From assembly GCA_001898225.1 (NCBI GenBank), contig MKTJ01000032.1:85101-149100 (forward strand): a stretch of 64,000 nt of DNA, in the 5' to 3' direction. Source of the DNA: Chloroflexi bacterium 54-19 (GTDB taxonomy: Bacteria; Chloroflexota; Chloroflexia; Chloroheliales; Chloroheliaceae). Numbering within the stretch: the first letter of the stretch is position 1; each line of letters starts with the position of its first letter. Shown here one piece after another: positions 26,000 to 35,638 of the stretch. The notes below the pieces were generated by a model, which made no database searches, was not told where the DNA came from, and worked only from the letters and a program-made list of their open reading frames with translations. A program made the translations under genes and the position numbers.

Positions 26000-26488
26000 C
26001 TACTGCCTTTCCAGAAAATCAGTAACCAGTTCGCGAGTTACCACTCGCCTTTGGACCGGGGTAGACAGTACCATCGAGGTAGTGAGTGGTCCATAGACCA
26101 GTAACCGGTCAATCAAACTTTCCAGATGCTCAATTGATGATGCTCCAACTTTCAGGACAATAGAGTCGTTTCCCAGCACCCGCGAGCATTCCAGCACTTC
26201 AGGTATTTGCCCGATACTTTCAAGCGCCTTTGCACTGGTCTGAGAGGGATTGAGACCCATTCGGATGATCGCTGTTACACCTAAACCCACCAGGGCTCGA
26301 TTGATCTGGGCGTGGTAGCCGGTGATAACTCCGGCTTCTTCCAGCTTGCGGACCCGTTCGCTGACGGCAGGCGCGCTTAAACCCACCCTTTGTCCAAGCT
26401 CGCTATAGGAGAGCCGGGCGTCTTCTTGCAGGGCGCAGACGAGCTGCCAGCCTGTTTCATCAAGCAGTCTTTCGATTTCTCCGCTCAT
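26000..26488 (-). CDS. Lrp/AsnC-family transcriptional regulator
   Basis: 162 residues: N-terminal winged helix (GWQLVCALQEDARLSYSELG, then VGLSAPAVSERVRKLEEAGVI) and C-terminal RAM ligand-binding domain (TAIIRMGLNPSQTS, then VLECSRVLGNDSIVLKVGAS). Complete. Divergent from the membrane protein and exporter that follow; Lrp regulators next to EamA exporters usually control amino-acid export. This looks like chromosomal-type cargo. Confidence 0.92.
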   Translation of the reverse strand: MSGEIERLLDETGWQLVCALQEDARLSYSELGQRVGLSAPAVSERVRKLEEAGVITGYHAQINRALVGLGVTAIIRMGLNPSQTSAKALESIGQIPEVLECSRVLGNDSIVLKVGASSIEHLESLIDRLLVYGPLTTSMVLSTPVQRRVVTRELVTDFLERQ

Positions 26489-26689
26489 ATTACTATTCTT
26501 CTTTCACTTTTTAAGTTTCACCTGACAAATACTTTGCCTTTCCCCTGTATTCTCGCTTATTAAACCTGTATATTCAACCCTGATCATCCACCATTATTAT
26601 TATGGAATTGCTTCGCCTACCAACATCCATCCGTAAAGGCGAGTGGGTAAGGTTATAACTAACCGGTAAGTAAAAGGAAAAGCTTCAGC

Positions 26690-27478
26690 ATGTTCATATT
26701 AAAACTTCTGCTCACACCTCTTTTGATCGTGCTGATCAGTCTGGCCGACCGGCGCTGGGGAACTAAAGTCGGTGGTGTGCTCATAGGGCTGCCTCTTACC
26801 TCGGCTCCGGTCAGCCTGTTTGTCAGCTTTGATCTGGGAACAACTTTCGCTTCCCATATGGCCTCAGGCGTCATGCTGGGTCTTATTTCACAGGCCCTTT
26901 TTTGTGTGACTTACGCCTGGCTTTCTTACCGGCTCAACTGGCTGGGAAGTTGGTTGCTCGGCTGGGCCGCCTTCGGTTGTTCAACTTTCGTTTTCGAACA
27001 GATCTCGGTGCCCCTCCCGGTTATCTTTATCGGTATTATGGTTTGCCTCGTGCTGGCTCTAATGGTGTGGCCTCAGTCAGTCGAGGAGGAAGTTACACCC
27101 CAGGCTCCAGCCTGGGCTTTGCCAGGTCGGATGGTAGCGGCCACCGGTATGGTGCTGTTTCTGACCAGCACCGCCAGTCTGCTTGGCCCTCAACTGAGTG
27201 GACTACTCTCGCCTCTACCCATATTCGCCACGGTTTTCGCGGTTTTTGCCCACAAACTTCAGGGAGGACGCCCCGCCCGTCAGATTCTACACGGAGTGAT
27301 TATCAGTTCTTTTGCCTGCGCGGTCTTCTTTTTGATCGTGGCGGAATTCATTGATAAATGGAGCATCCTTGCCACCTACGGCGCAGCCGTAGTATTGGCC
27401 CTGCTGACCCAGGCCTTAATGGTCTGGCTGATACGTGGCATCCAGAACACCAAGGCCACAAAACAGCTACCGTTATAA
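26690..27478 (+). CDS. polytopic membrane protein, unknown function
   Basis: 262 residues, about eight hydrophobic segments (for example LKLLLTPLLIVLISLA, IFIGIMVCLVLALMVW, YGAAVVLALLTQALMVWLI). No cytoplasmic domain. Conserved-looking start with a D-R-R-W-G and GLPLTSAPVSLF segment. Divergent from the Lrp gene by ~200 bp and followed by an EamA exporter, so possibly part of the same amino-acid-efflux unit. Confidence 0.75.
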   Translation: MFILKLLLTPLLIVLISLADRRWGTKVGGVLIGLPLTSAPVSLFVSFDLGTTFASHMASGVMLGLISQALFCVTYAWLSYRLNWLGSWLLGWAAFGCSTFVFEQISVPLPVIFIGIMVCLVLALMVWPQSVEEEVTPQAPAWALPGRMVAATGMVLFLTSTASLLGPQLSGLLSPLPIFATVFAVFAHKLQGGRPARQILHGVIISSFACAVFFLIVAEFIDKWSILATYGAAVVLALLTQALMVWLIRGIQNTKATKQLPL

Positions 27479-27656
27479 ACTCAAAACGAACGAATGGATT
27501 GAGTACGGCTTCAGCTTTTGCTGGTTAGCTGTAGCTGGGTAGCCAGCCAGCCGTTTGAAGAACGACCTGGCTTACAACCATGCTGTGACGTATCCATCTA
27601 CTTACACCGGCCTAACTAAATAAATAAATAAAACGAAAGAGAACCAGGTTAAAATA

Positions 27657-28700
27657 TTGTCTCAGACCCCGCTTCCCTCCGGCGACTTTCCCGGCTCTGG
27701 CGCTTCCGAAAGACTTACTGAGTCACCTTCAAATTCCAGGTCTCACGGGCGGTATCCCATCTATCTGCCTCTCATGATTTTTATCAATATTATGTGGGGA
27801 GCGGCTTTCCCTATCACCAAACCGGGACTGGTCGATTTCCCACCGGCTACCTTTGCCTTTTTGCGCTTTGTCCTGGCGGCCCTGATACTCGTGCCAATGG
27901 TTTTTTTGCTGCGGGGTAGCTGGCATTTCGACCGGCGCACCTGGAAACTGGTAGCCCTTGGCGGCTTTATGGGTTTCAGCATGACCCAGCTTGGGCAGAA
28001 CTGGGGTCTTGCCCTCAGCACCGCCAGCGATATTTCTATTCTCGCCGCCATCCAGCCCCTAACCATAACCCTGGTGGCGGCCCTCTTCCTGGGAGAGCGC
28101 CCGGACCGGACGAGCTGGCTGGGCTTCTTAATCAGCCTGATCGGGATCTGTGTGGTGATTGGTATTAACCCTTTTGAAATCTTTAACGGGGCCGGTACCA
28201 ACGCTTCTACTTCAAATGATCCTTCTTCCTCCCTCAACCCCTTTGGCCGGATACTGGGGGGAGTAGTATTTCTCGTTGGAACGATTGGCTCAGGGGTCTA
28301 CAGTGTCGTCAACCGGCGGCTGGTCCAGCATAATGACTCTCTCGAACTGGTCGGCGGCGCGGTCATCTGGGGGATGCTCGGCCTGGCTCCTTTTAGCGGC
28401 TTTGAAGTGGCGAGCCGTCTGGGTAGTGGAGGCAGCGGACTCGACTTTAACGGGTGGGTCATCCTCGGGATAGTCTACTCGGCTGTGGGCGTAACGGTTA
28501 TTGGCTTTCTGGCCTTAACCTGGTCACTCCGCCAGGTTCCGGTAGCCAAAATCGCGGTGCTTTATTATCTTCAGCCGGTTTCGGGCGTGTTACTCTCCTG
28601 GCTTTTGGGAGACAGGCTGGATTTGAGTTTTATCATCGGTAGTTTGCTGATCCTGGCGGGAGTTTTTGTGGCCGAACACTGGGGAAAAATTAAAGTATAG
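27657..28700 (+). CDS. EamA/DMT-family exporter
   Basis: 347 residues with two EamA repeats, ten predicted membrane segments (MWGAAFPITKPGLVDFPPAT start of repeat 1, VYSAVGVTVIGFLALTW in repeat 2). The TTG at 27657 gives a ~37-residue Ser/Pro-rich leader; an internal ATG near 27774 is an alternative. The cytoplasmic loop between repeats is longer than usual. Such carriers export amino acids or metabolites; substrate unknown. Confidence 0.88.
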   Translation: MSQTPLPSGDFPGSGASERLTESPSNSRSHGRYPIYLPLMIFINIMWGAAFPITKPGLVDFPPATFAFLRFVLAALILVPMVFLLRGSWHFDRRTWKLVALGGFMGFSMTQLGQNWGLALSTASDISILAAIQPLTITLVAALFLGERPDRTSWLGFLISLIGICVVIGINPFEIFNGAGTNASTSNDPSSSLNPFGRILGGVVFLVGTIGSGVYSVVNRRLVQHNDSLELVGGAVIWGMLGLAPFSGFEVASRLGSGGSGLDFNGWVILGIVYSAVGVTVIGFLALTWSLRQVPVAKIAVLYYLQPVSGVLLSWLLGDRLDLSFIIGSLLILAGVFVAEHWGKIKV

Positions 28701-28787
28701 CCTCCTTCGGAGGTGGGTTGGATATTGCGCCTAGGGAGTTGGTAAGTTCGAGGGCTTAAATCTTCCTCCGAGTCTCTGATTGACTGT

Positions 28788-28817
28788 GATCATTTTCGTG
28801 ACATCACGAAAATGATC
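28788..28817. promoter_or_regulatory. 30-bp palindrome 1
   Basis: Half-site GATCATTTTCGTGA; 14 of 15 pairs match. Third farthest of three related palindromes around the BRO-family gene. Confidence 0.55.
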
Positions 28818-28933
28818 GGCAATTGGCATATCGTAGCTTAAATTCCTGTTCGCCCCTTGGCCGCAGACCACCTTCTATCCGTTTCTACTCCTGGCTAATT
28901 TACTGGTATTTACCCTGTATCTATCTTATATAA

Positions 28934-28989
28934 GCGCCTATCGCATTAAAACGAAAGTGCGATACCACACTAATGCACTATCGCACTTT
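28934..28989. repeat. octad array H
   Basis: Seven phased units, for example CGCATTAA, TGCGATAC, TGCACTAT, CGCACTTT, in mixed orientation. It lies between palindromes 1 and 2 in the gap 28701-29246, which holds no gene. Confidence 0.75.
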
Positions 28990-29131
28990 AATCTCAAAAT
29001 GGATGGCGATTCTAAAACTTAGATTTAACTATAGAAATTTACAAGCTGGTATCAATTTAATGAAGCCATTAAATTGGTCGGCTGATCGGTTAATTGCCAT
29101 TTATTCCCGGAATGCCTTTGCCCCTGATTTC

Positions 29132-29159
29132 ACCATTTTCGTACCTTCACGAAAATGGT
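29132..29159. promoter_or_regulatory. palindrome 2 (imperfect, 28 bp)
   Basis: ACCATTTTCGT and ACGAAAATGGT arms, 6-bp centre. Shares the ATTTTCGT core with palindrome 1. Lies ~90 bp downstream of the BRO-family gene. Confidence 0.5.
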
Positions 29160-29246
29160 CGGTCGTTCATTTCAATCCACGGCCCATCGTTATCTAAAAC
29201 AGTCCGGGTTCTCTAAATAAGGTATACCACTTTTGGTAATTGAAAG

Positions 29247-30182
29247 TTATTCCGTTTTGGGGTCGATACCTTCCGGTTCTTGAGTGGACGGTTCGGCCAG
29301 AAGGTCAAACATGCTGGTCTGACCAGCTATTTCCTTCCCGGCGCTTTTCTTTTTCGGTTTCGGCAGAAAATTCTTGCTACTAACCGCTGGCTCGCCGGTC
29401 TCCTGCTCGACCAGTTTTCTGGCTCCACCCCCGACCCGCCCGGCGGCCTCGGCGTCCCGTTGTAATTCATCAAACCCCTGGCTATCCCGTTGTTCGTGAA
29501 GCCGGGCAGCGGTCGCCTCGCCCAGGGAGATAAGGGCTAATTCTACCCTGGTCATGTGGTCGCGCAGATTAGCGTTTTTCGGCAGGGACTTAAATTGTTT
29601 ATGTTCGGTAATAGTCAGGTCGAACGTTCCTTCAGAAATAACATTGGTCAGGATCGCAAACTCTTTACCGTCTTTAGCGCCCCGGTAGGTCCATTCATCA
29701 GTAAGCCGGTTGCGGTTGGTATCTGCTTCGATCCGCTGGTCAATCCATTTGTCATCATAGCCTTTAGCCTTATATTCGGCCCGTAGTTTACGCTCGTCGT
29801 TCGCTCGGTCCTCGGCCTGCTGGAGTTTCTCTTCCCCGGCCTCGGCCAGCCACAATCGAAACGGTTCGGCCTTTGGCGACGCTATGGACTGGACCAGCCT
29901 GAGCAGGGTCTGACGGTTTGCTACTTCCGTTTCCCGTAATTTCCCGTCAGCGGCTTTGAGGCGGACCGTTTCCAACTGCTTCAAGGTTTCTTCAAAACCC
30001 TCGGCGGCGGCCCTTTTCTTCATGACCCGCCAGTAGACCGGCGGGTTGGCAGAGTCGGTCAGGATTCTTATAACGTCAACGACCGCGTAATACCATCGGT
30101 CGTTGATAATTATGCCTCGAAGTGGGTATTGTTGAAATTCCACAAGCTCGTTATTGTTCTGGTTATCTTTTACGTCAGCCAT
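29247..30182 (-). CDS. BRO-family / DinD-like protein
   Basis: 311 residues; ATG 30182 follows AGGAAAG. The N-terminal ~110 residues (LRGIIINDRWYYAVVDVIRI, then YWRVMKKRAAAEGFEE and TEVANRQTLLRLVQSIASPK) match the BRO-N DNA-binding domain. The middle part (KGYDDKWIDQRIEADTNRNR, then LTDEWTYRGAKDGKEFAIL) matches the DinD-type extension. DinD-like proteins are SOS-associated, and BRO-N domains regulate phage and mobile genes. Two related palindromes lie downstream and a perfect one ~150 bp upstream, so it may bind them. Charged C-terminal tail. Confidence 0.82.
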   Translation of the reverse strand: MADVKDNQNNNELVEFQQYPLRGIIINDRWYYAVVDVIRILTDSANPPVYWRVMKKRAAAEGFEETLKQLETVRLKAADGKLRETEVANRQTLLRLVQSIASPKAEPFRLWLAEAGEEKLQQAEDRANDERKLRAEYKAKGYDDKWIDQRIEADTNRNRLTDEWTYRGAKDGKEFAILTNVISEGTFDLTITEHKQFKSLPKNANLRDHMTRVELALISLGEATAARLHEQRDSQGFDELQRDAEAAGRVGGGARKLVEQETGEPAVSSKNFLPKPKKKSAGKEIAGQTSMFDLLAEPSTQEPEGIDPKTE

Positions 30183-30334
30183 TTTTCTTTCCTGAAACCG
30201 TTACATTTTGTAACGGTTTGAAAACCTAATTCTGCGGACTTAATTACTGCTGATTGCGGCATCGCCTTCTGCCGGAGCATATGCTAGTTTATGGTTAGGC
30301 GATGCGCGATTGCGAACCCTTCTCGACCACGGTA

Positions 30335-30364
30335 GATCATTTCCGTGACGTCACGGAAATGATC
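30335..30364. promoter_or_regulatory. perfect 30-bp palindrome 3, upstream of the BRO-family gene
   Basis: Half-site GATCATTTCCGTGAC and its exact complement, no spacer. 153 bp before the BRO start; probable operator or partition-type site. Confidence 0.6.
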
Positions 30365-31061
30365 AGCTGGCCCACTGGTTGCCACCCCCTGTTACTACAG
30401 CCAATCCGGGCTTTCTGGATTACTTTCTGGAAATTCTCCCAGGGTTTAACCCCGCAACTTTGATAGTTCGCGGGCGCTCCAATACTTGTTACCAGTCAGG
30501 TCAGAGGGACGAATAGCATCAAAAGGTGTTGCTTTCTCGTTCGTAGCCCTAAAACCTGAAGCTCAAAAAGAGCGGATACAGGACCAGGCCCAATTTCCCC
30601 AAAGAAAGGGAACTGCCGCGCTATATAAATAAGCTGTAAAACAAAGCTACCTCTAAATTATGCCACAATTTCTCAAAAAATTATATCTGGCAATTTCGCA
30701 CTTAAATAGCTGAGTAGGAACGCACTAATGCAAAAGTGCGAAAGCACATTAGTGCGTTTGTACCTTTAAATAAATTCCCATTCGTCCAAGCTCTAAAAAT
30801 TACAACCCCTTTTAAATCCTTCAGCTAAAAGCTTATTTTTAACCTTCAAACATCTATTTTTGCGCCTGTATCCTACCTGGGAACCTTAAAAACTGGCGGC
30901 CTGGGTTTTACTTACTGCAAACTGAAAATGATTAAAATCGCCAGGAATTGGATTGACTATTGAAATGTTAGAATTAATGTGCTACATGTATTAGAAAATA
31001 GGTTCTATTTTAATAGGACCGCGTGGCGTGGAAGAGGAAAAGAAAAAGGAACAAGCTCATT
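30365..31061. other. intergenic, holds octad array I only
   Basis: Between the BRO palindrome and the polymerase gene. Apart from octad array I no gene, hairpin or tRNA was seen. Confidence 0.4.
30697..30760. repeat. octad array I
   Basis: Eight phased units, including CGCACTAA, TGCGAAAG, CACATTAG, TGCGTTTG. The right half forms a partial dyad (CGCACTAATGC... GCACATTAGTGCG). Confidence 0.75.
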
Positions 31062-32366
31062 ATGAGCCCAAAATATAAGCCGGTCGCTCTGGTTGACTGT
31101 AATAATTTCTACGTTTCCTGTGAAAGGGTTTTCAACCCGGCCTTATTGAATAGGCCGGTACTGGTGCTATCCAATAATGACGGTTGTGTGGTGGCGGCCT
31201 CCGATGAAGCCAAACAACTGGGAATTGAGCGGGGAGTGCCAGTTTTTGAAATACGCGACCTGATAAAGAAGCACGGGGTAGAGGTCTGGTCCTCGAACTA
31301 TACTCTATATGGCTCTATGAGCCACCGAGTCATGTCCACCCTTGAAGAGATGGTCCCGGAAATCGAACGCTACTCGATAGACGAAGCCTTTTGCTGGCTG
31401 CCGGGCTTCGATCCGGCCAAGTTGGATAAGCAAGCCGTCAAGATAAGGAAAACGGTCGGCCAGTACACCGGCATTCCGGTAAGCGTCGGGGTCAGCCTGA
31501 CCAAAACGCTGGCAAAAGTCGCCAATCGCCAGGCCAAAAAGAATCCCGAGTTCAAAGACGCTGGTGTTTGTAACCTCACAACTTTTTCCCAGCCAGAGAT
31601 TGATCAACTTCTTTCGGAGGTGAAAGTGAGCGACATCTGGGGTATCGGCCGCCGGCGGGCCGAGTTCTTGCAGCAGCACGGCGTCTTTACGGCTTACGAA
31701 TTCAAAGAAATGCCTGACCGCTGGTTGCAAAAGAACCTGACTATAACGGGGCTGCGCACAGCCTGGGAGCTGCGCGGGATTCCCTGTATAAAACCGGAAT
31801 TTTCACCACCGGCCAAGAAGAGCATAATCACCTCGCGGGGTTTTGGCCGCCCGATTGAAAGTCTTGAGGAGTTGACCGAAGCGGTAACGGCCTACGTCTC
31901 ACGGCTCGCAGAAAAGCTACGCCGCCAGCATTCGGTCGCCTCCAGAATGGAGATTTTTATCCATACCAGCCATTTTGCCAGGCAGGGTGAGCGGTACGCC
32001 AACGCGGCCAGGTTGCGGCTGCCCCAACCCACCTCTTATACGCCTGAACTGGTCAAACATGCCCGGCGCGCCCTTGAATTAATCTACCGGCCTGGTTTCC
32101 AGTACCAGAAGGCGGGGGTGATGGTAATGGACCTGGTGCCGGAAAGCGCTCGCCAGCTAAACCTCTGGGGAGAAGGCGAAGGCGGCCCGGAAACTATCGA
32201 ACGCAACCGTCAGCTTATGGTCGCGGTGGACGGCCTTAACATGCAGATGGGCCAGAGTACCGTTCGGTTGGGCCCGGTCGGCACCAAACAGACCTGGGGC
32301 ATGCGCCGGGAGAAACTATCCAACCGGTATACCACGCGCTGGGATGAGCTTTTAGAAGTTTCCTAA
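31062..32366 (+). CDS. umuC: UmuC-type Y-family DNA polymerase
   Basis: 434 residues from ATG 31062 (after AAAAAGGA); an upstream GTG adds 13 basic residues. Catalytic metal motifs [11 protein letters not shown] (residues ~10-20) and YSIDEAFCW. Helix-hairpin-helix region [14 protein letters not shown], and the little-finger domain with [13 protein letters not shown]. Like plasmid UmuC/RumB it should carry out error-prone translesion synthesis. No umuD-type gene is adjacent, so it may pair with a host UmuD or act alone. The gene is GC-richer than its downstream neighbour. Confidence 0.9.
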   Translation: MSPKYKPVALVDCNNFYVSCERVFNPALLNRPVLVLSNNDGCVVAASDEAKQLGIERGVPVFEIRDLIKKHGVEVWSSNYTLYGSMSHRVMSTLEEMVPEIERYSIDEAFCWLPGFDPAKLDKQAVKIRKTVGQYTGIPVSVGVSLTKTLAKVANRQAKKNPEFKDAGVCNLTTFSQPEIDQLLSEVKVSDIWGIGRRRAEFLQQHGVFTAYEFKEMPDRWLQKNLTITGLRTAWELRGIPCIKPEFSPPAKKSIITSRGFGRPIESLEELTEAVTAYVSRLAEKLRRQHSVASRMEIFIHTSHFARQGERYANAARLRLPQPTSYTPELVKHARRALELIYRPGFQYQKAGVMVMDLVPESARQLNLWGEGEGGPETIERNRQLMVAVDGLNMQMGQSTVRLGPVGTKQTWGMRREKLSNRYTTRWDELLEVS

Positions 32367-32529
32367 TAATTTCTCTAGTATAGATAGGAAAAGTTATAAT
32401 ACAAAAATACTTCAGGGAACATAATGATATAGGTTTACATAAGTGTTAATTTTTGTCTCTATGGCAATACATCATAAATCACTAAATTTTATAATAGAGC
32501 TTTTAATCAAACAAAGGAAAATAATATCA

Positions 32530-33597
32530 ATGAATATAACCGTTAAAATGTTAGTTCCTATCCCCGCCCGTCGTTTAGTAGGTAATTCTGAATTAACTTT
32601 TCATCAATGGTTACCATTAGAAGTGACGGATGTAATTTTTATAACAGAAAATGATGTAAGAATAAAACTTTCTTTTGATTTAGATTGTGCGCCATATGCA
32701 AAGCGTATAATGGATTTTTCTATACAGGGCTTGCCAGTTGCAGGAATTGACCAGATGTATAATATTGCTGTAAACAAGATTAATATTGAGCTTGAATTCA
32801 CGAATTTCAGCGATGAACTTGCCGATTTGATTATGAGACTTGGTCCTGGGATGGTCTCTGGTCTTGATGATCATTTAATTGCAGACCATTTAGAATTAAC
32901 AAAACGAATTTATAATTTAGTAGTTGCAAAAGTAAATAGACTTATTGCTTATTTTCGTAATGAAAAGGGTCACTTTTGGTTAGAAGAATATCCCACTACA
33001 TATGAACGTTTAGGGGAATTCTTAGAAATATGGAAAACAAAAGTAAAAATAGGTAGTTTTGGTTGGTTTAACTGGCACTCTTTCCAAGGCTCTTATCAGA
33101 TACAATTTACACCTTCAGTTACTGATCGTTGGGCGACAAAAGAAGAATGGGAAAAGGTTAAAAACTTCGTAAGTTCTGCAGCAAGACCTCCTTTAGTCCT
33201 CGAATTACTCTCGAATGCTGAGGCCCTTGCTGCAGAAAAGCATAGGCGAAGTGCTTTAATAGAAGCTACTAGCGCATTAGAAGTAGCAATCAATGAATTT
33301 CGAAGAAGTGTTAAAGCTAAGGGATTATTTAGCTCAATTATGGCCGAAAGAATGGGTATAGAGAACTTAAGTAAGCAGATTGAACATATGGGTGTTAGTG
33401 GCAGTATAAACTTCCTTTTCCCTGTAATTTTTTCAGAAGAACAATTATCTAAAGAAATCTTAAAAGCTTGTCAAGAAGCAATAGAACAACGAAATAACGT
33501 AGTACATGCAGGCAGCCGGAATGTTGATCAAGAAAAACTATTACATTATTTAGTAAATATAAGAAAGTTATGTGAAATTCTAAATAGCTATCAATAG
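32530..33597 (+). CDS. AT-rich unknown protein with HEPN-like C-terminus
   Basis: 355 residues from ATG 32530, 8 bp after AAGGAA; an earlier in-frame start would add an implausible leader. N-terminal half beta-rich (VTDVIFITENDVRIKLSFDL), middle region aromatic-rich (FWLEEYPTTYERLGEFLEIW). Its C-terminal helices (HRRSALIEATSALEVAINEFR, then EAIEQRNNVVHAGS) contain the R-N-x-x-V-H motif seen in HEPN/ApeA-like proteins. Much more AT-rich than all neighbours, suggesting recent transfer. Possible abortive-infection or RNA-cleaving factor; unproven. Confidence 0.65.
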   Translation: MNITVKMLVPIPARRLVGNSELTFHQWLPLEVTDVIFITENDVRIKLSFDLDCAPYAKRIMDFSIQGLPVAGIDQMYNIAVNKINIELEFTNFSDELADLIMRLGPGMVSGLDDHLIADHLELTKRIYNLVVAKVNRLIAYFRNEKGHFWLEEYPTTYERLGEFLEIWKTKVKIGSFGWFNWHSFQGSYQIQFTPSVTDRWATKEEWEKVKNFVSSAARPPLVLELLSNAEALAAEKHRRSALIEATSALEVAINEFRRSVKAKGLFSSIMAERMGIENLSKQIEHMGVSGSINFLFPVIFSEEQLSKEILKACQEAIEQRNNVVHAGSRNVDQEKLLHYLVNIRKLCEILNSYQ

Positions 33598-33649
33598 TCC
33601 TCAGAGTAATAACGCTATCATTGTTTATCAGTTGAGATGTTCGGAGCCC

Positions 33650-33775
33650 TGGCAAGCGTTTCGTAGAGGTGCGAAGCAAAGTAAACTTTTATAGATCAAA
33701 TGCTGCTTATAGAGCATCTCTTGCCCCGCAGGCACGCAGGGGTGGGGTGAAGACTATAAAAGTTTAGGACGCTTT
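33650..33775. repeat. dispersed palindromic hairpin repeat, copy 1
   Basis: AAACTTTTATAG and CTATAAAAGTTT arms about 70 bp apart, with an inner TTGCCCC ... GGGGTGAAGAC segment. About 110 bp homologous to 40086-40197. GTGCGAA precedes the left arm in both. No ORF; a MITE-like or REP-like unit. Confidence 0.6.
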
Positions 33776-33782
33776 GACTTAG

Positions 33783-33830
33783 CACACTATTGCGAAATAG
33801 CTTTATCGCACTAATGCTAAAGTGCGAAAA
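33783..33830. repeat. octad array J
   Basis: Six phased units: CACACTAT, TGCGAAAT, AGCTTTAT, CGCACTAA, TGCTAAAG, TGCGAAAA. Rightmost array; starts 8 bp after the hairpin repeat. Confidence 0.75.
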
Positions 33831-34289
33831 CATTACCAAATCTCTTAAGGAATTAATAGTTTGTATTTCCCTGTCCTTTATGGAAGACGCTCTAACCTGG
33901 TCCTATCATCCACAAACATGGTTGTTAATTGTGGATGTGTAGGTAGGTAATTGTCAGTTTTCCAAGTAAGGCAAATAGGACCTGGGTTTGTATCATAGCT
34001 GCTAACAAATGAAAAGCCAGGCTTTTGGTGGAGTTCTAGAAAGAGCTTAGAACCAAAACTCCATACCAATTTATGCTAAAATATTTATCAAAAGTTAAAC
34101 TTTACATAAATCAGGAGCAATAAGGAAAAGAGTAATTTTCCTTGCCTTGCCTTTCTTTTCCAAAGAACAATTTTCCAAAAGGAGGGTTTTCCTGCTTTTA
34201 AGGCGCCAATTAAAAGAACTTTACAAAAAGCAGCGCTAGTTCGATGAATTCTGACCTGAGATAGATACTAACTCTAATTCGGAATTAAT

Positions 34290-35312
34290 ATGACAGATCA
34301 ATTAATTACAACTTCAAACGATTATAACCAGTTTGTGAGTCAGCTCCGCTCGGAGATCCAATCTTCTCGTACCAGGGCTGCTCTGGCCGTAAACAGCGAA
34401 TTGATTCATCACTACTGGCGGATTGGTAAAGAAATTAGCCAGAAGTTTGAACGGCAGGACTGGGGTACTAAAATCATTGATAGGCTTGCCGCCGACCTGA
34501 ACCAGAAGGGGTATTCTCCCCGCAATTTGCGCTACATGCGGGCCTTTACCGAGGCCTGGCCGGTTGAAGAAATTTTGCAACAAGTCGTTGCAAAATTACC
34601 CTGGGGGCACAATGTCCGCTTGCTTGAAAGCTGCAAGGATCCAACAGAGCGCACTTGGTATGCCCGAAAGGCCCTGGAACACGGTTGGAGGCGGGATATT
34701 TTAGCCTTACAAATAGAGAATGGTTTGTACCTGCGCCAGGGAAAGGCTGAAACTAACTTTTCAAATACGCTTCCGCCTTCTCAATCAGACCTGGCTCGCC
34801 TGCTTCTAAAAGACCCCTATAACTTTGAATTTCTGGATTTAACTGAGGCAGCCCAGGAGCGCGATGTTCAACAGGGGTTGTTAGAGCATATCCGGGAATT
34901 CTTGATTGAAATGGGAAGCGGGTTTGCTTTCTTAGGCAGTAATTATCATCTGGAAGTGGCCGGGAAAGATTATTACCTGGACCTGTTGTTTTACCACGTC
35001 AAACTCCACTGCTATATAGTTATAGAACTCAAAGCAACCGAATTCCGGCCGGAATACGTGGGTAAGATGAATTTTTACCTGGCTGAGGTTGACTCGGAGG
35101 TAAAGGACCCCGAGGATAAACCCAATATCCTATGCAAAGATAGGAATAAAGTTGAGGCGGAATATGCTTTGCGAGGTGTCTCTACCTCTATCGGAATAGC
35201 CGCGTTTGATCTTACAAAAGCCCTTCCCGAACAGCTTAAAGGCAGCTTACCTACAATTGAGGAGTTGGAGGCTGAGCTTGAAAGTACACCATCAGAAGGG
35301 CCGCAGAACTAA
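34290..35312 (+). CDS. DUF1016 / YhcG-type PD-(D/E)XK nuclease
   Basis: 340 residues. The N-terminal DUF1016 domain (LVNSELIHHYWRIGKEI-type segment, then YSPRNLRYMRAFTEAWP and LPWGHNVRLLESCKD) is followed by a PDDEXK nuclease core (HLEVAGKDYYLDLLFYHVKL, then CYIVIELKATEFRPEYVGKM with the E-x-K motif). Full length for the family (~340). Such proteins frequently accompany restriction-modification and anti-phage islands. Here it stands alone and is not linked to the operon at 1-11 kb. Ends just before the group II intron. Confidence 0.9.
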   Translation: MTDQLITTSNDYNQFVSQLRSEIQSSRTRAALAVNSELIHHYWRIGKEISQKFERQDWGTKIIDRLAADLNQKGYSPRNLRYMRAFTEAWPVEEILQQVVAKLPWGHNVRLLESCKDPTERTWYARKALEHGWRRDILALQIENGLYLRQGKAETNFSNTLPPSQSDLARLLLKDPYNFEFLDLTEAAQERDVQQGLLEHIREFLIEMGSGFAFLGSNYHLEVAGKDYYLDLLFYHVKLHCYIVIELKATEFRPEYVGKMNFYLAEVDSEVKDPEDKPNILCKDRNKVEAEYALRGVSTSIGIAAFDLTKALPEQLKGSLPTIEELEAELESTPSEGPQN

Positions 35313-35638
35313 GTGGAGTACATCCATTTTAGGGGACCATTTCAAAGCTAACTCCTCAGGTTGTAGCTGTAAGGGTTGCCTCAAATTTTTTACTTCTAAT
35401 TTCTCCTCTTGTTTAAGTTTTCCATAGGTTGCCTGAATGCACCAGTTATTTGATTAATTGTGACGTTGAAGACCCTCTCATGGTTTAACCGCTATCCTAA
35501 CCGGCAACAAGCTCGAAATAAAAGACGGAAGGAAAGGATCTCAGAGAATTATTATAAATAGCCTTACTCGACCGGTTGAGAGGTTCCAAACCGTCGGGTA
35601 AAGGGGTGACATTACTGCCACCCCCTCCCCTAAGAACG

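Larger units (their letters stand above)
33598..34289. other. intergenic with hairpin repeat and octad array J
   Basis: Holds one copy of the palindromic repeat (33650-33775) directly followed by octad array J. The remainder (33.85-34.28 kb) is AT-rich with no convincing gene. Confidence 0.45.

Noticed and set aside
28701..28713. small CCTCC/GGAGG hairpin after the EamA gene
   Set aside because: Five-base stem without a T run; too weak to call a terminator.
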